Of a stretch of DNA of 64,000 nt, positions 8,552 to 15,807 are shown in pieces. Within the stretch, counting starts at the first letter, position 1. Each line of letters opens with the position of its first letter. A model generated the notes under the pieces. It ran no database searches. It was not told the DNA's origin and saw nothing but the letters and a program-made list of their open reading frames with translations. The stretch lies in the NCBI RefSeq assembly GCF_000717595.1, contig NZ_JNZO01000005.1:62001-126000 (forward strand). Direction: 5' to 3'. The translations under genes were made by a program, and so were the position numbers. Source of the stretch: Streptomyces flavochromogenes. Its GTDB lineage: Bacteria; Actinomycetota; Actinomycetes; Streptomycetales; Streptomycetaceae.

Positions 8552-9066
8552 CCGACCCCCACGGAGATCTCCTCGCCGCGCGGGCGCTCGTCTTCGGGCC
8601 CTGCGGTCTCGCCTGCTCGCAGGCGGTGCCGGAGCCCGAGTCCGCCGACTACGCCGCCCACGCGTTCACCGTCGGCGGCCGCTCCGTCCGGTTCCGGGTG
8701 GCGAGGACGACGCCCACCAAGTCCGGCCAGTTCGTCACCGTGTGGAAGAGGTCGCCGGCCGGGCCGATCACGCCGTTCGACACGGCGGACGGCATCGACC
8801 TCGTCGTCGTCAGCTGCCGGGACGACCGGGAGGCGGGCCGCTTCGGGCAGTTCGTGTTCCCCGTGGGGGTGCTGCGCCGCCACGGTGTCGTCTCGGAGAA
8901 GGGGTCGGGAGGGAAGCGCGGGTTCCGTGTGTACCCGCCCTGGGTGACCACGACCAACAGACAGGCCGGCCGTACGCAGACCTGGCAGCGGGACCACTTC
9001 CTGTACGTGCCCGAGGACGGGACACCCGTCGACCCGGCCCGAGCCCGCGAGCTCTACGCCCGCTGA
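8548..9066 (+). CDS. MepB-family protein
   Basis: A 172-residue protein like Staphylococcus MepB, which is encoded with the MepRA multidrug efflux system but has no proven function. Recognisable elements are the central RFRVARTTPTKSGQFVTVWKR, the DLVVVSCRDD strand and the C-terminal WVTTTNRQAGRTQTWQRD. The family is suspected to be DNA-binding or nuclease-like from fold comparisons, which is inference. The ATG at 8548 overlaps the stop of the 34-codon ORF. No efflux pump gene lies beside it here. Confidence 0.78.
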   Translation: MTDPHGDLLAARALVFGPCGLACSQAVPEPESADYAAHAFTVGGRSVRFRVARTTPTKSGQFVTVWKRSPAGPITPFDTADGIDLVVVSCRDDREAGRFGQFVFPVGVLRRHGVVSEKGSGGKRGFRVYPPWVTTTNRQAGRTQTWQRDHFLYVPEDGTPVDPARARELYAR

Positions 9067-9132
9067 CCGCCGGCCGGAGGGCCGGAGGGCCGGAGGGGAA
9101 GCCTCAAGGGCCCCACCCGCTCCGCCTCGCGC

Positions 9133-9783
9133 TCACGCCCCCGCGCGACGGATTCCCGTCAGCAACCCGTCCAGCGCCGCCACCGTCCGCTCCAGCGCCT
9201 CCGCCGACGTGGCGCTTTCGCCCCTCGCCAGCCACAGCGCCGCCTCGTTCATCGCGCCCGACAGCAGCCGCGCCAGCGGCTCCACCGGCTGGTCGGCGAC
9301 GACACCCGCCTCCACCAGCCCCTCCAGCGCCTCCGTCAGGTGCCGCGCCGAGGACTCCTCGTCCAGGGCGCGCCATTCCTCCCACCCCAGGACCGTCGGC
9401 GCGTCGACCAGCACGATCCGTCGTACGGCCGGGTCGGAACCGGCCGCCAGGAAGGCGCGGCAGCCGGCGCGCAGCTGCTCCCAGGGGTCGGTCTGTTCCT
9501 CGGCCGCCGCCGCGACCCGGTCCCCCAACTCCCCCTGGACCTCGGCGACCACCGCCCGGAACAGCCCCGCCTTGCTCTCGAAGTGGTGGTAGGCCGCCCC
9601 CTTGGTGACCCCCACCGCCCGGGCCACCTCCGCGAGCACGACCCCGTGGTACCCGTCCTCGGCGAACCGTCTCCGCCCCTCCGCGAGAAGCGCCCGCCGC
9701 GTCGCCGCCCGCTGCTGGGCCCGGAGGCCCTGGGCGCCGTTGGTTCCCGCCGCCCGGTCGCCCGCCGCCTGCCCGTCCGGCAT
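9133..9783 (-). CDS. TetR-family transcriptional repressor
   Basis: A 216-residue regulator. The N-terminal HTH (about residues 25-70) reads RRFAEDGYHGVVLAEVARAVGVTKGAAYHHFESKAGLFRAVV, a textbook TetR DNA-binding domain in which Y-H-H-F caps the recognition helix. The remaining 140 residues form an all-helical ligand pocket with no assignable ligand. It is transcribed divergently from the VOC gene at 9899. Two palindromes in the 116-bp intergenic region are probable operators, so it most likely represses itself and the VOC gene. Confidence 0.93.
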   Translation of the reverse strand: MPDGQAAGDRAAGTNGAQGLRAQQRAATRRALLAEGRRRFAEDGYHGVVLAEVARAVGVTKGAAYHHFESKAGLFRAVVAEVQGELGDRVAAAAEEQTDPWEQLRAGCRAFLAAGSDPAVRRIVLVDAPTVLGWEEWRALDEESSARHLTEALEGLVEAGVVADQPVEPLARLLSGAMNEAALWLARGESATSAEALERTVAALDGLLTGIRRAGA

Positions 9784-9809
9784 CGCCGTACACCACCCTT
9801 CCCATTTCG

Positions 9810-9824
9810 CATACCCAAGGTATG
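9810..9824. promoter_or_regulatory. Palindromic operator 1 for the TetR/VOC pair
   Basis: A perfect inverted repeat, CATACC-CAA-GGTATG, lies between the divergent tetR and VOC genes. Its half-site CATAC is shared with the second palindrome 32 bp away (about three helical turns). Confidence 0.75.
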
Positions 9825-9840
9825 TTGGCTCTCATCACTC

Positions 9841-9857
9841 ACATACCCCGAGTATGT
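9841..9857. promoter_or_regulatory. Palindromic operator 2 for the TetR/VOC pair
   Basis: Inverted repeat ACATAC-CCCGA-GTATGT. It has the same CATAC/GTATG half-sites as operator 1, and its centre is 32 bp from that of operator 1. Confidence 0.75.
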
Positions 9858-9898
9858 GAAATCGGAGCGAGCGACGCACGACGAGGGAGAGCCACCCC

Positions 9899-10342
9899 GT
9901 GAAGACCGGACGACTCAGCAGCTTCTACCCCGTGATCTGCACCCGCGACGTCGCCGCCTCCCGCGACTTCTACACCCGCCACCTCGGCTTCGCGACGACC
10001 TTCGAGGCCGACTGGTACGTGAGCCTGCACCGCCCCGACGCGACCCGGTACGAGCTCGCCCTCCTCGACCACAACCACCCGACACTCCCCGAGGGCCACC
10101 GCGTCCCGACCCGGGGCGGCCTGCTCCTCAACTTCGAGGTCGAGGACGTCGACGCGGAGCACCGCCGCCTGATCGGGGAGGCCGGCCTCCCCGAGCTCCT
10201 CCCCCTCCGCACCGAGGAGTTCGGTCAGCGCCACTTCATCCTCGGCGCGCCCGACGGCGTACTGATCGACGTCATCACCACGACCCCGCCGACCGAGGAG
10301 TACGCCGCTCAGTACACCTCCACCGCCCCGGACCGGTCCTAG
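9899..10342 (+). CDS. VOC-superfamily (glyoxalase/bleomycin-resistance fold) protein
   Basis: A 147-residue metal-dependent or binding protein with paired beta-alpha-beta-beta-beta modules. The N-terminal [23 protein letters not shown] and the C-terminal [16 protein letters not shown] are the characteristic VOC strands with candidate metal ligands. Substrates of such proteins range from methylglyoxal adducts to antibiotics and cannot be told from the sequence. GTG start at 9899 with GAGGGAGAG upstream. It is likely controlled by the divergent TetR. Its stop codon shares a CTAG palindrome with the stop of the convergent PPOX gene. Confidence 0.88.
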   Translation: MKTGRLSSFYPVICTRDVAASRDFYTRHLGFATTFEADWYVSLHRPDATRYELALLDHNHPTLPEGHRVPTRGGLLLNFEVEDVDAEHRRLIGEAGLPELLPLRTEEFGQRHFILGAPDGVLIDVITTTPPTEEYAAQYTSTAPDRS

Positions 10343-10758
10343 TCGGCGACCCTGGTGGCGCTGCCGAGGATCCTGGTCGGCGTGATGCGGACGACCACGC
10401 GGACCTGTTCCGCCGGAGCCTCCGCGTACTCCTTGCCGCCGCCGGGACCGAGGTACTCCTCGGCGATGCGGACCGCCACCGCCCGGCCGGTGTCCTCGGT
10501 GAGGGTGGCCGTGCCACGTATCTCGACGTACAGATCGGGGTCGGCGGGGTCGAAGACGGTCAGGCCGACCCGCGGGTCCCGGACCATGTTCAGCGCCTTG
10601 CGCCGGCCCTGTGTGGTGGAGATCAGCAGCTCTCCGCCGTCGCGGCTGACCCACACCACCGAACTCTGCGGGGCGCCGTCGGGGTTGAGGGTGGCGAGCA
10701 CGGCCATGTGCGGGGCGTCGAGCAGGCCGCGTACGGCCTCGTTCATCTCAAGGGACAT
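10339..10758 (-). CDS. PPOX-class F420-dependent oxidoreductase-like protein
   Basis: A 139-residue split-barrel flavin/F420-binding protein. The pattern [20 protein letters not shown], then [25 protein letters not shown] and [10 protein letters not shown], is typical of PPOX-class F420-dependent enzymes common in actinobacteria. They reduce diverse substrates with F420H2. The ATG at 10758 has no ribosome-binding sequence, but a CATAGT -10-like hexamer lies 9 nt upstream, so the mRNA may be leaderless. It converges on the VOC gene with a 4-bp overlap. Confidence 0.87.
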   Translation of the reverse strand: MSLEMNEAVRGLLDAPHMAVLATLNPDGAPQSSVVWVSRDGGELLISTTQGRRKALNMVRDPRVGLTVFDPADPDLYVEIRGTATLTEDTGRAVAVRIAEEYLGPGGGKEYAEAPAEQVRVVVRITPTRILGSATRVAD

Positions 10759-11113
10759 GAGGGGGAGACTATGCGGGCGCCCGGGGACGCGCACCGGGTT
10801 ACCGGCCCGCCGACCGGGACCCCGGACGGGCCCCGGCACCGCGAGGGAGCCGCTACGCGGGGCAGAGGGACCGGTCGTACAGCGTCTCCAGGGCCGCCAG
10901 GAACGACCGGCTGACGGGTGGGCCGGCCGGCGGGTGCGCGAGGCCGGGGCGCGAGGTGGCGTCCATCGCGCGGGTCGGCCGTCCGTCGCCGAGTCCGGCG
11001 GAAACTTTCCCGGGGCCGGTCGCAACCTCGCGGGGTGACGCACGTCTGGTGGTGTGAAGGCGCCCTTCACCGATCCACCCGACCGTGTCCGTTCCCATTC
11101 TCGGGAGAACCTC
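10759..11113. other. Divergent intergenic region (355 bp)
   Basis: No confident gene. A 37-codon minus-strand frame (10853-10966) lacks a ribosome site. GGAAACTTTCC at 11000-11010 is an odd-centred palindrome whose GGAAAC half resembles the -35 of ECF-sigma promoters, about 100 bp before the secreted-protein gene. Confidence 0.35.
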
Positions 11114-11575
11114 ATGTCCAGCCACGCCAAGCGGAACTTCCGCCCCCGCCCCCGCATCCTGGGCGTCATCACCGGTGCCGCGCTCCTCCTCGGCGGCGGT
11201 GGTTTCGCCGCCCAGGCCATCGCCGACTCGGGTCCGCAGCCCGCGCCTGCCGCGCCGAAGGTCTCGGCCCCGGACGCCGCCCCGGCGGCTCCGGCCGCCG
11301 CCCCCGCTCCGGCCGTCGCCCCCAAGGCCGTCCCCAAGACCGCCGCGCCCAGCAGGCCCGCCCCGGCGGCCCAGCCCGTCGCCGCCCCGGCTCCGGGAGT
11401 CGCCCCGAAGGTCGTCGCGCCCGGCAAGCCCGGCCCGGCCGCCACGCCCGCGCCCGCGCCGGCCGCCGACCAGGTGACCCGCCCGGCGCCTGCCGCCGCG
11501 CCCGCCGCCGACCAGGCGACCCGCCCCGCGCCCGTCCCGGCTCCGGCCGGTGCCGCGCCCCGCGTCCAGAAGTAA
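11114..11575 (+). CDS. Secreted Pro/Ala-rich protein
   Basis: A 153-residue protein with an Arg-rich N-terminus (KRNFRPRPRILG) and one hydrophobic helix (about residues 15-33) forming a signal peptide or anchor, with a likely cleavage after AIADS. The rest is almost entirely Ala, Pro, Val and Lys in repeats such as APAPAVAPK and the twice-occurring ADQxTRPAP. This suggests a wall-spanning extended stalk, not an enzyme. GGGAGAAC precedes the ATG. A 20-bp hairpin ends the unit before the sigma-factor gene. No known domain is recognised. Confidence 0.72.
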   Translation: MSSHAKRNFRPRPRILGVITGAALLLGGGGFAAQAIADSGPQPAPAAPKVSAPDAAPAAPAAAPAPAVAPKAVPKTAAPSRPAPAAQPVAAPAPGVAPKVVAPGKPGPAATPAPAPAADQVTRPAPAAAPAADQATRPAPVPAPAGAAPRVQK

Positions 11576-11599
11576 CGGCACGCGGTAGCACCGAGGAGC

Positions 11600-11641
11600 G
11601 GGCGGCCCGGCCGGGCCTGCGCAGGTCCGGCCGGGCCGCCC
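11600..11641 (+). terminator. Strong GC hairpin between secreted-protein and sigma genes
   Basis: A 20-bp stem (one G-U pair, loop of 2 nt) with left arm GGGCGGCCCGGCCGG. There is no T-tract, as usual in Streptomyces terminators. Confidence 0.6.
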
Positions 11642-11668
11642 CCTCCGCCCCGCAACGGATCGAGGACC

Positions 11669-12325
11669 GTGCAGTTGTCGTACGCCATACCCGTCCCCGG
11701 ACACACAGACCGGCCGTCGCCCTGGTGGGCCCGGCTGCTCGCCCGTATGCCCCGGACCCGGACCCGGGTCGACGACGCCTCCGGGGCCGTACGGGGACGG
11801 CATCTGCGTGCGGTGGACGCCCCCGAGGACCAGGGGCCGCCGCCCACCCTCACCGAGCTGTACCGGGCCCGGCGGCTCGACATGGTGCGGCTCGCGCTGT
11901 TCCTCGTCGACGACCTGCACACCGCCGAGGACGTCGTCCAGGACGCGTTCGCCGCCGTGTGCCGGACGTACGGCACCTCGCTGCACGGGCTCCAGGACCC
12001 GGGCGCCTACCTGCACACCGCCGTGGTCAACGCCGCCCGTTCCGTCCTGCGCCGACGCCGCACCGCGCGCGCGTACACCCCGCCCCACCCGGTCTCCGAG
12101 CCGCCCGTCGACGAGGGGCTGCTGCTCGCCGAGGAGCACCGGCACGTGCTCGACGCGCTCGCGCAGCTGACCGGGCGCCAGCGCGAGGTCCTCGTCCTCC
12201 GGTACTGGTCGGAGCTGACCGAGGCGCAGATCGCGCAGACCCTGGGGCTCTCGCGCGGCACGGTGAAGTCGACCGCGAGCCGCGCGCTCGACGCTCTGGA
12301 GAAGAAGCTGGAGGCGGGCCGATGA
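11669..12325 (+). CDS. ECF/SigE-like RNA polymerase sigma factor
   Basis: A 218-residue group-4 sigma factor. After a 58-residue N-terminal extension rich in Arg/Pro, region 2 reads LTELYRARRLDMVRLALFLV and DDLHTAEDVVQDAFAAV. Region 4 reads LTGRQREVLVLRYWSE with the HTH AQIAQTLGLSRGTVKST. It should direct core polymerase to a small regulon, perhaps including the secreted protein upstream. GTG start at 11669 with a GAGGA site. Its TGA overlaps the ATG of the next gene (ATGA), the usual layout for sigma/anti-sigma pairs. Confidence 0.9.
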   Translation: MQLSYAIPVPGHTDRPSPWWARLLARMPRTRTRVDDASGAVRGRHLRAVDAPEDQGPPPTLTELYRARRLDMVRLALFLVDDLHTAEDVVQDAFAAVCRTYGTSLHGLQDPGAYLHTAVVNAARSVLRRRRTARAYTPPHPVSEPPVDEGLLLAEEHRHVLDALAQLTGRQREVLVLRYWSELTEAQIAQTLGLSRGTVKSTASRALDALEKKLEAGR

Positions 12326-12816
12326 GACCGCGCGCCGAGGACCCCCTCACCGTCACCGAGGAGCGGCTGCGCGCCGCGTTCGCCGCCCGCGCGGCCCTCG
12401 TCACCTACCGGGACCTGCGCCGTGACGAGCCTCCGGAGGGGCGGAGCTGGGGGCTGCGGCGGGTGCGCGGGATCGCCTTCGCGTCGCTGGGGGCGGTCGC
12501 CGCCGCCGCGGCCGTGGCGGCGGCGTACCTGCTCTTCCTCGTTCCCGCCGGCACGGTCTCCCCCACTCCGGCGCCGCCCGCCCGGCCCCCCGGCGTCGGC
12601 GAATCCCCGGTCACGCCCACCCCCTCCCCCGTCGCCCCTTCGGTCACCGGACCTGGTGCGGCACCCGAGCCGGGGGCGGTGCAGCCGCCCGGGAGCGGTC
12701 CGAAGCCGGGGGCGGCGCCGAAGCCCGGGGCGAGTCCGGAGCAGGGCGCCGTGTCGACACCCGGGGCCGGTCCGACGGCCGCCCGAACGAACCCGAAGCC
12801 CGCCGGCCGGCCGTAG
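12322..12816 (+). CDS. Single-pass membrane protein, candidate anti-sigma factor
   Basis: A 164-residue protein translationally coupled (ATGA) to the sigma gene. Residues 1-50 are a charged cytoplasmic segment (LTVTEERLRAAFAARAALVTYRDLR), followed by one transmembrane helix (about 52-75, ASLGAVAAAAAVAAAYLLFLV) and an outer Pro/Gly-rich tail with PGAxPxPGA repeats. The position and topology suggest a membrane anti-sigma factor holding the upstream sigma. There is no HxxxCxxC zinc motif, so it is not a ZAS-type anti-sigma. The role is inferred from context only. Confidence 0.65.
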   Translation: MRPRAEDPLTVTEERLRAAFAARAALVTYRDLRRDEPPEGRSWGLRRVRGIAFASLGAVAAAAAVAAAYLLFLVPAGTVSPTPAPPARPPGVGESPVTPTPSPVAPSVTGPGAAPEPGAVQPPGSGPKPGAAPKPGASPEQGAVSTPGAGPTAARTNPKPAGRP

Positions 12817-12841
12817 CCGGCGAGCCGGGCGCGGCATGCGA

Positions 12842-12876
12842 GAAGGGCCGGAACCCCTGCGGGGTTCCGGCCCTTC
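12842..12876. terminator. Bidirectional terminator hairpin
   Basis: A perfect 16-bp stem (left arm GAAGGGCCGGAACCCC, loop TGC) lies between the convergent anti-sigma-like and LppU-like genes. Confidence 0.8.
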
Positions 12877-12898
12877 CGGACGTGCGGGTGCGTGCGAA

Positions 12899-13294
12899 CT
12901 ACTTCGCGGGGACCTCTTCCAGGCACAGCACGAACTTGTCCGACTCCAGCTGCTGCGCGAGCGCCGACAGCTCCGCGCCGCACTGGTTCACGTCGAAGGT
13001 GTTGTCGATGACCTTGACGACCTTGAACAGGTCGGCCTTGCCCGAGGAGCAGTCCGTGGTGTCGACCTTGGGGTCGTTGTCCGGGCCCGTCACGGTGACG
13101 CACTCGCCGGCCTTGGCGTGCACGGGGGCGTCGCCGGTGAGGTACGGCAGGCCGAGCTTCACGCCGAGGGCGATGGCGATCGCGAGGACGACACCGCCGA
13201 CCTTCTTCAGGATGCGGCTGCCCTTCTTCGCGGGGGCGGGCTGCTCCGGAGCGGTGGGCTGCTCGGGGGTGAGGGGCGCGGGCGGCGTCGTCAT
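12899..13294 (-). CDS. LppU/SCO3897-like membrane-anchored protein
   Basis: A 131-residue protein. A short Pro-rich cytoplasmic N-terminus (about 20 residues) ends in KKGSRILKKVG, followed by one transmembrane helix and an outer domain of about 80 residues. The outer domain has four cysteines in the order AGECVTV, DTTDCSSGKAD, DVNQCGAEL and KFVLCLEE, which matches the LppU/SCO3897 family as I know it; its function is unknown. ATG at 13294 with AAGGAA upstream. It is separated from the upstream kinase gene by 121 bp that includes a short GGATC/GATCC stem followed by TTTTT. Confidence 0.72.
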   Translation of the reverse strand: MTTPPAPLTPEQPTAPEQPAPAKKGSRILKKVGGVVLAIAIALGVKLGLPYLTGDAPVHAKAGECVTVTGPDNDPKVDTTDCSSGKADLFKVVKVIDNTFDVNQCGAELSALAQQLESDKFVLCLEEVPAK

Positions 13295-13415
13295 GAGGGA
13301 TTCCTTGGGGACGTGAACATGATCTGACGCGAACGCTACATGCGCCAAAAAGGGCAAAAAGGATCAAGGAGATCCATTGGCCGATCAGTTGTGGAGTCGT
13401 GACTCTGTCGCTCCG

Positions 13416-15050
13416 TCAGGAGCGCGGCCCCAGCTGACGCTGGTGCTCCAGCACCCGCCTCAACTCCGCCGGAAGCGGGTGATACGGGCCGAACGCGCGC
13501 TCCGCGTCGAACAGCAGTCGCTGGAGCTGCTCCTGTCCGGCCGCGTGCTCCCCCGTCGCGACGAGGAGCAGCGCGATCCGCTGCCGGATGTCGAAGGCAC
13601 GGGCCGGATCGCCCTCGTAGTACGGCAGGACCGCGCGGAACTCGGTCAGCGCGGCAGCCGTCTCCCCCAGCTGCTCCAGGCACAGGGCGGCGTCATAACG
13701 GAATTGAAGAGCCTGCGGATCCGCCGGCCCCGCCTCCGCGTCGCGGTCGGCCGCGAGGCGGCGCAACTCGGGCAGCGCGCGCCGGTACTGGCCGTCGTCC
13801 ATCAGCGTGGACGCGTACTGCTTGCGCAGGATGCGGACGACCGGTGACCGCTCGCCGTGCTCGGCCGCGGCAGCGGGCAGGATCCCCCCGAGCATGTCGA
13901 CGGCCTGGGTGAGCGCCCCCTCCCCCAGCAGCCGCTTGACCTCGTCGACGGCGGCGGCGACATCGGGGCGCGCGGGGGCGGTGGGAGGCGCGGGCGCGGT
14001 CGGGGCCGGAGGCGGATACGAGGCCCTCGGGTCGATTCCGGGAGTGGGCACCTGCGGGGGCGGCGGCGGAGCCTGCGGCGGAACGACCGGCGCGGCCGTC
14101 CGTACCGGCGTGGTCGGCGCCGCCGGTGCGGTCGCCGCCGGGCGGTCCGGCCAGGGTGCGTGCGGGCGGAGGAACGGCCGGGTCGGGTCCATCGGCCCGG
14201 CCGGGGCCCCGCGCGCGGGGAGCAGCGGCAGCAGCTGCTCGTACACCTCGTGGGCGCCGGGCGGCCGCTCCCGCGGGTCCTTGGCGAGCAACCGGAGGAC
14301 GAGCGCTTCGAGGGGCTCGGGGACCTCGGGCCGCAGCTGACGGAGCGGTACGGGAGGCTCGTACAGATGGCGGTGCAGGACACCGAGCGCCGTGGACCCG
14401 GCGAAGGGCACGTTCCCGCTGAGGAGTTCGTGCAGCAGCGCGCCGAGCGCGTACAGGTCGGTGGAGGGTCCGACGGCGCCCCCCATGGCCTGCTCGGGCG
14501 CCATGTAGGCGGGGCTGCCGATGGGCGAACCGGTGTGGGTGAGGCGGGTGGTGTCGCTGTCCAGGACGGACGCGACCCCGAGGTCGAGGACGACGACGGA
14601 CCCGTCGGGGCGGACCATCACGTTCCGCGGCTTGAGGTCGCGGTGCACGATCGGTACGGCGTGGACGGCCGCGAGCACGGCGCACAGCTGCGCGGCGACG
14701 CTGACCGCCCACTCCCAGGGGTACGGGTCGTGCTCGGCGAGGTGGTCGGCGAGGTCGGCGCCCCCCACGTACTGCATGACGAGGTACAGGTCCTCGCCCT
14801 CGCTGCCCGCGTCGTGGACGGTGACGAGGCCGGGGTGGTCGACGTGCGCGGTCACCCGGCACTCGCGCACGAAACGGCGGCGCAGCTCGTCGGCGGCGGT
14901 GGCCGGGCCCGTCATGGTGGCGGGCCGGAGCAGCTTCACCGCGACCCTGCGGTCGAGCCTGCGGTCGTACGCCGTCCAGACCTGGCCCATGCCGCCTTGC
15001 CCGATGACGGTGGCGAGCTCGTAACGCCCGCCGATCACCCGCCCGTTCAC
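13416..15050 (-). CDS. Ser/Thr protein kinase with C-terminal TPR-like region
   Basis: A 544-residue eukaryotic-type kinase. Residues 10-265 form the kinase domain: Gly loop GQGGMGQVW (17-25), catalytic Lys39 in VAVKLL, catalytic loop HRDLKPRN, DLG in place of DFG, and the activation-segment SPAYMAPEQA. A Pro/Ala linker (about 275-365) leads to helical repeats (about 370-535, with VKRLLGEGALTQAVDMLGG and YRRALPELRRLAADRDAE) resembling TPRs, probably a partner-binding module. No transmembrane helix is seen, so it is cytoplasmic. The GTG at 15050 overlaps the stop of the membrane-protein gene (GTGA), so the two are coupled. Confidence 0.92.
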   Translation of the reverse strand: MNGRVIGGRYELATVIGQGGMGQVWTAYDRRLDRRVAVKLLRPATMTGPATAADELRRRFVRECRVTAHVDHPGLVTVHDAGSEGEDLYLVMQYVGGADLADHLAEHDPYPWEWAVSVAAQLCAVLAAVHAVPIVHRDLKPRNVMVRPDGSVVVLDLGVASVLDSDTTRLTHTGSPIGSPAYMAPEQAMGGAVGPSTDLYALGALLHELLSGNVPFAGSTALGVLHRHLYEPPVPLRQLRPEVPEPLEALVLRLLAKDPRERPPGAHEVYEQLLPLLPARGAPAGPMDPTRPFLRPHAPWPDRPAATAPAAPTTPVRTAAPVVPPQAPPPPPQVPTPGIDPRASYPPPAPTAPAPPTAPARPDVAAAVDEVKRLLGEGALTQAVDMLGGILPAAAAEHGERSPVVRILRKQYASTLMDDGQYRRALPELRRLAADRDAEAGPADPQALQFRYDAALCLEQLGETAAALTEFRAVLPYYEGDPARAFDIRQRIALLLVATGEHAAGQEQLQRLLFDAERAFGPYHPLPAELRRVLEHQRQLGPRS

Positions 15051-15730
15051 GCCCGACCGTCGTCTTCCCCGGTCTGCCGCAGCAGGTCACTGAGCTCGTC
15101 CAGCTCGGCGCGGACCTGGTCGATGCGGGGGGCGTGGCCGGGAAGGGGCGGCGGGACCTGGCCCGGGGGCGGGGTGGGGACGTACGGACCCGGGGCCGGC
15201 CCCTGGACCGGGCCCGGCATCGGGGCCTGGCCAGGCACCGGACCCGTGGCCGTGACGGCGGCGGGCGGGTAGCCGTGACCCGGCGTGGCATACCCGGGCG
15301 GCGGCGTGCCGTACGGGTACGACTGCGGCTGCTGAGGCAGGTGGGGCGACGGGGTCGGAACCATGATCACGACCGGCGCCGGCTGGTGGTGACGGATGTC
15401 GACCACCAGGAAGTAGCAGGTCACGATCGCCATCTGCACGAGCAGCACGATCATGCCGACGGTGTTCATCCACGTGTCGGCGAAGCGCTGCTCCAGCGGC
15501 ACCACACACCCGATGTTCAGCACCAACTGCGCCCAGAAGAGCGCCCAGTCACGCCCGGTGCGCCGCATGATCGCGATCCGGAGCATGGCGACCCAGGCGA
15601 GGAAGCCGAGCGACAGGACCACCAGGACCGTGATGAGGACCCGGACGGTGATCGTCGCCGCCGACGGGCCGGTGGCACGCGGCGGCGCGGGTGCGGGCGT
15701 GGCCGCGGGTGTGGGCACCTGACCGTACAT
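15047..15730 (-). CDS. Membrane protein with Pro-rich cytoplasmic tail, coupled to the kinase
   Basis: A 227-residue protein with a Pro-rich N-terminus (about 25 residues) and three hydrophobic helices (about 27-50, 62-80 and 90-112). A long Pro/Gly/Gln/Tyr-rich tail (PQQPQSYPYGTPPPG) ends in a short charged helix, RAELDELSDLLRQTGEDD. It starts at the ATG at 15730 with GGGGGAG. It overlaps the Ser/Thr kinase gene by 4 bp. It could anchor or present a signal to the otherwise soluble kinase, or be its substrate; this is inferred from the overlap only. Confidence 0.72.
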   Translation of the reverse strand: MYGQVPTPAATPAPAPPRATGPSAATITVRVLITVLVVLSLGFLAWVAMLRIAIMRRTGRDWALFWAQLVLNIGCVVPLEQRFADTWMNTVGMIVLLVQMAIVTCYFLVVDIRHHQPAPVVIMVPTPSPHLPQQPQSYPYGTPPPGYATPGHGYPPAAVTATGPVPGQAPMPGPVQGPAPGPYVPTPPPGQVPPPLPGHAPRIDQVRAELDELSDLLRQTGEDDGRA

Positions 15731-15807
15731 ACGACGCTCCCCCGGGACGGACGATCAGGCCTCTGCGGTTGATCGGACCAAGTCGGACCAAGAGAGTATG
15801 ACGGCCT

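Noticed and set aside
10853..10966. 37-codon minus-strand frame (ends YDRSLCPA)
   Set aside because: No ribosome site and no known homology. It is kept only as a note because its composition is not obviously a shadow.
10300..11976. 545-codon minus frame ending in the PPOX gene
   Set aside because: Only the last 139 residues show the PPOX fold. The remainder crosses the sigma and secreted-protein genes on the other strand.
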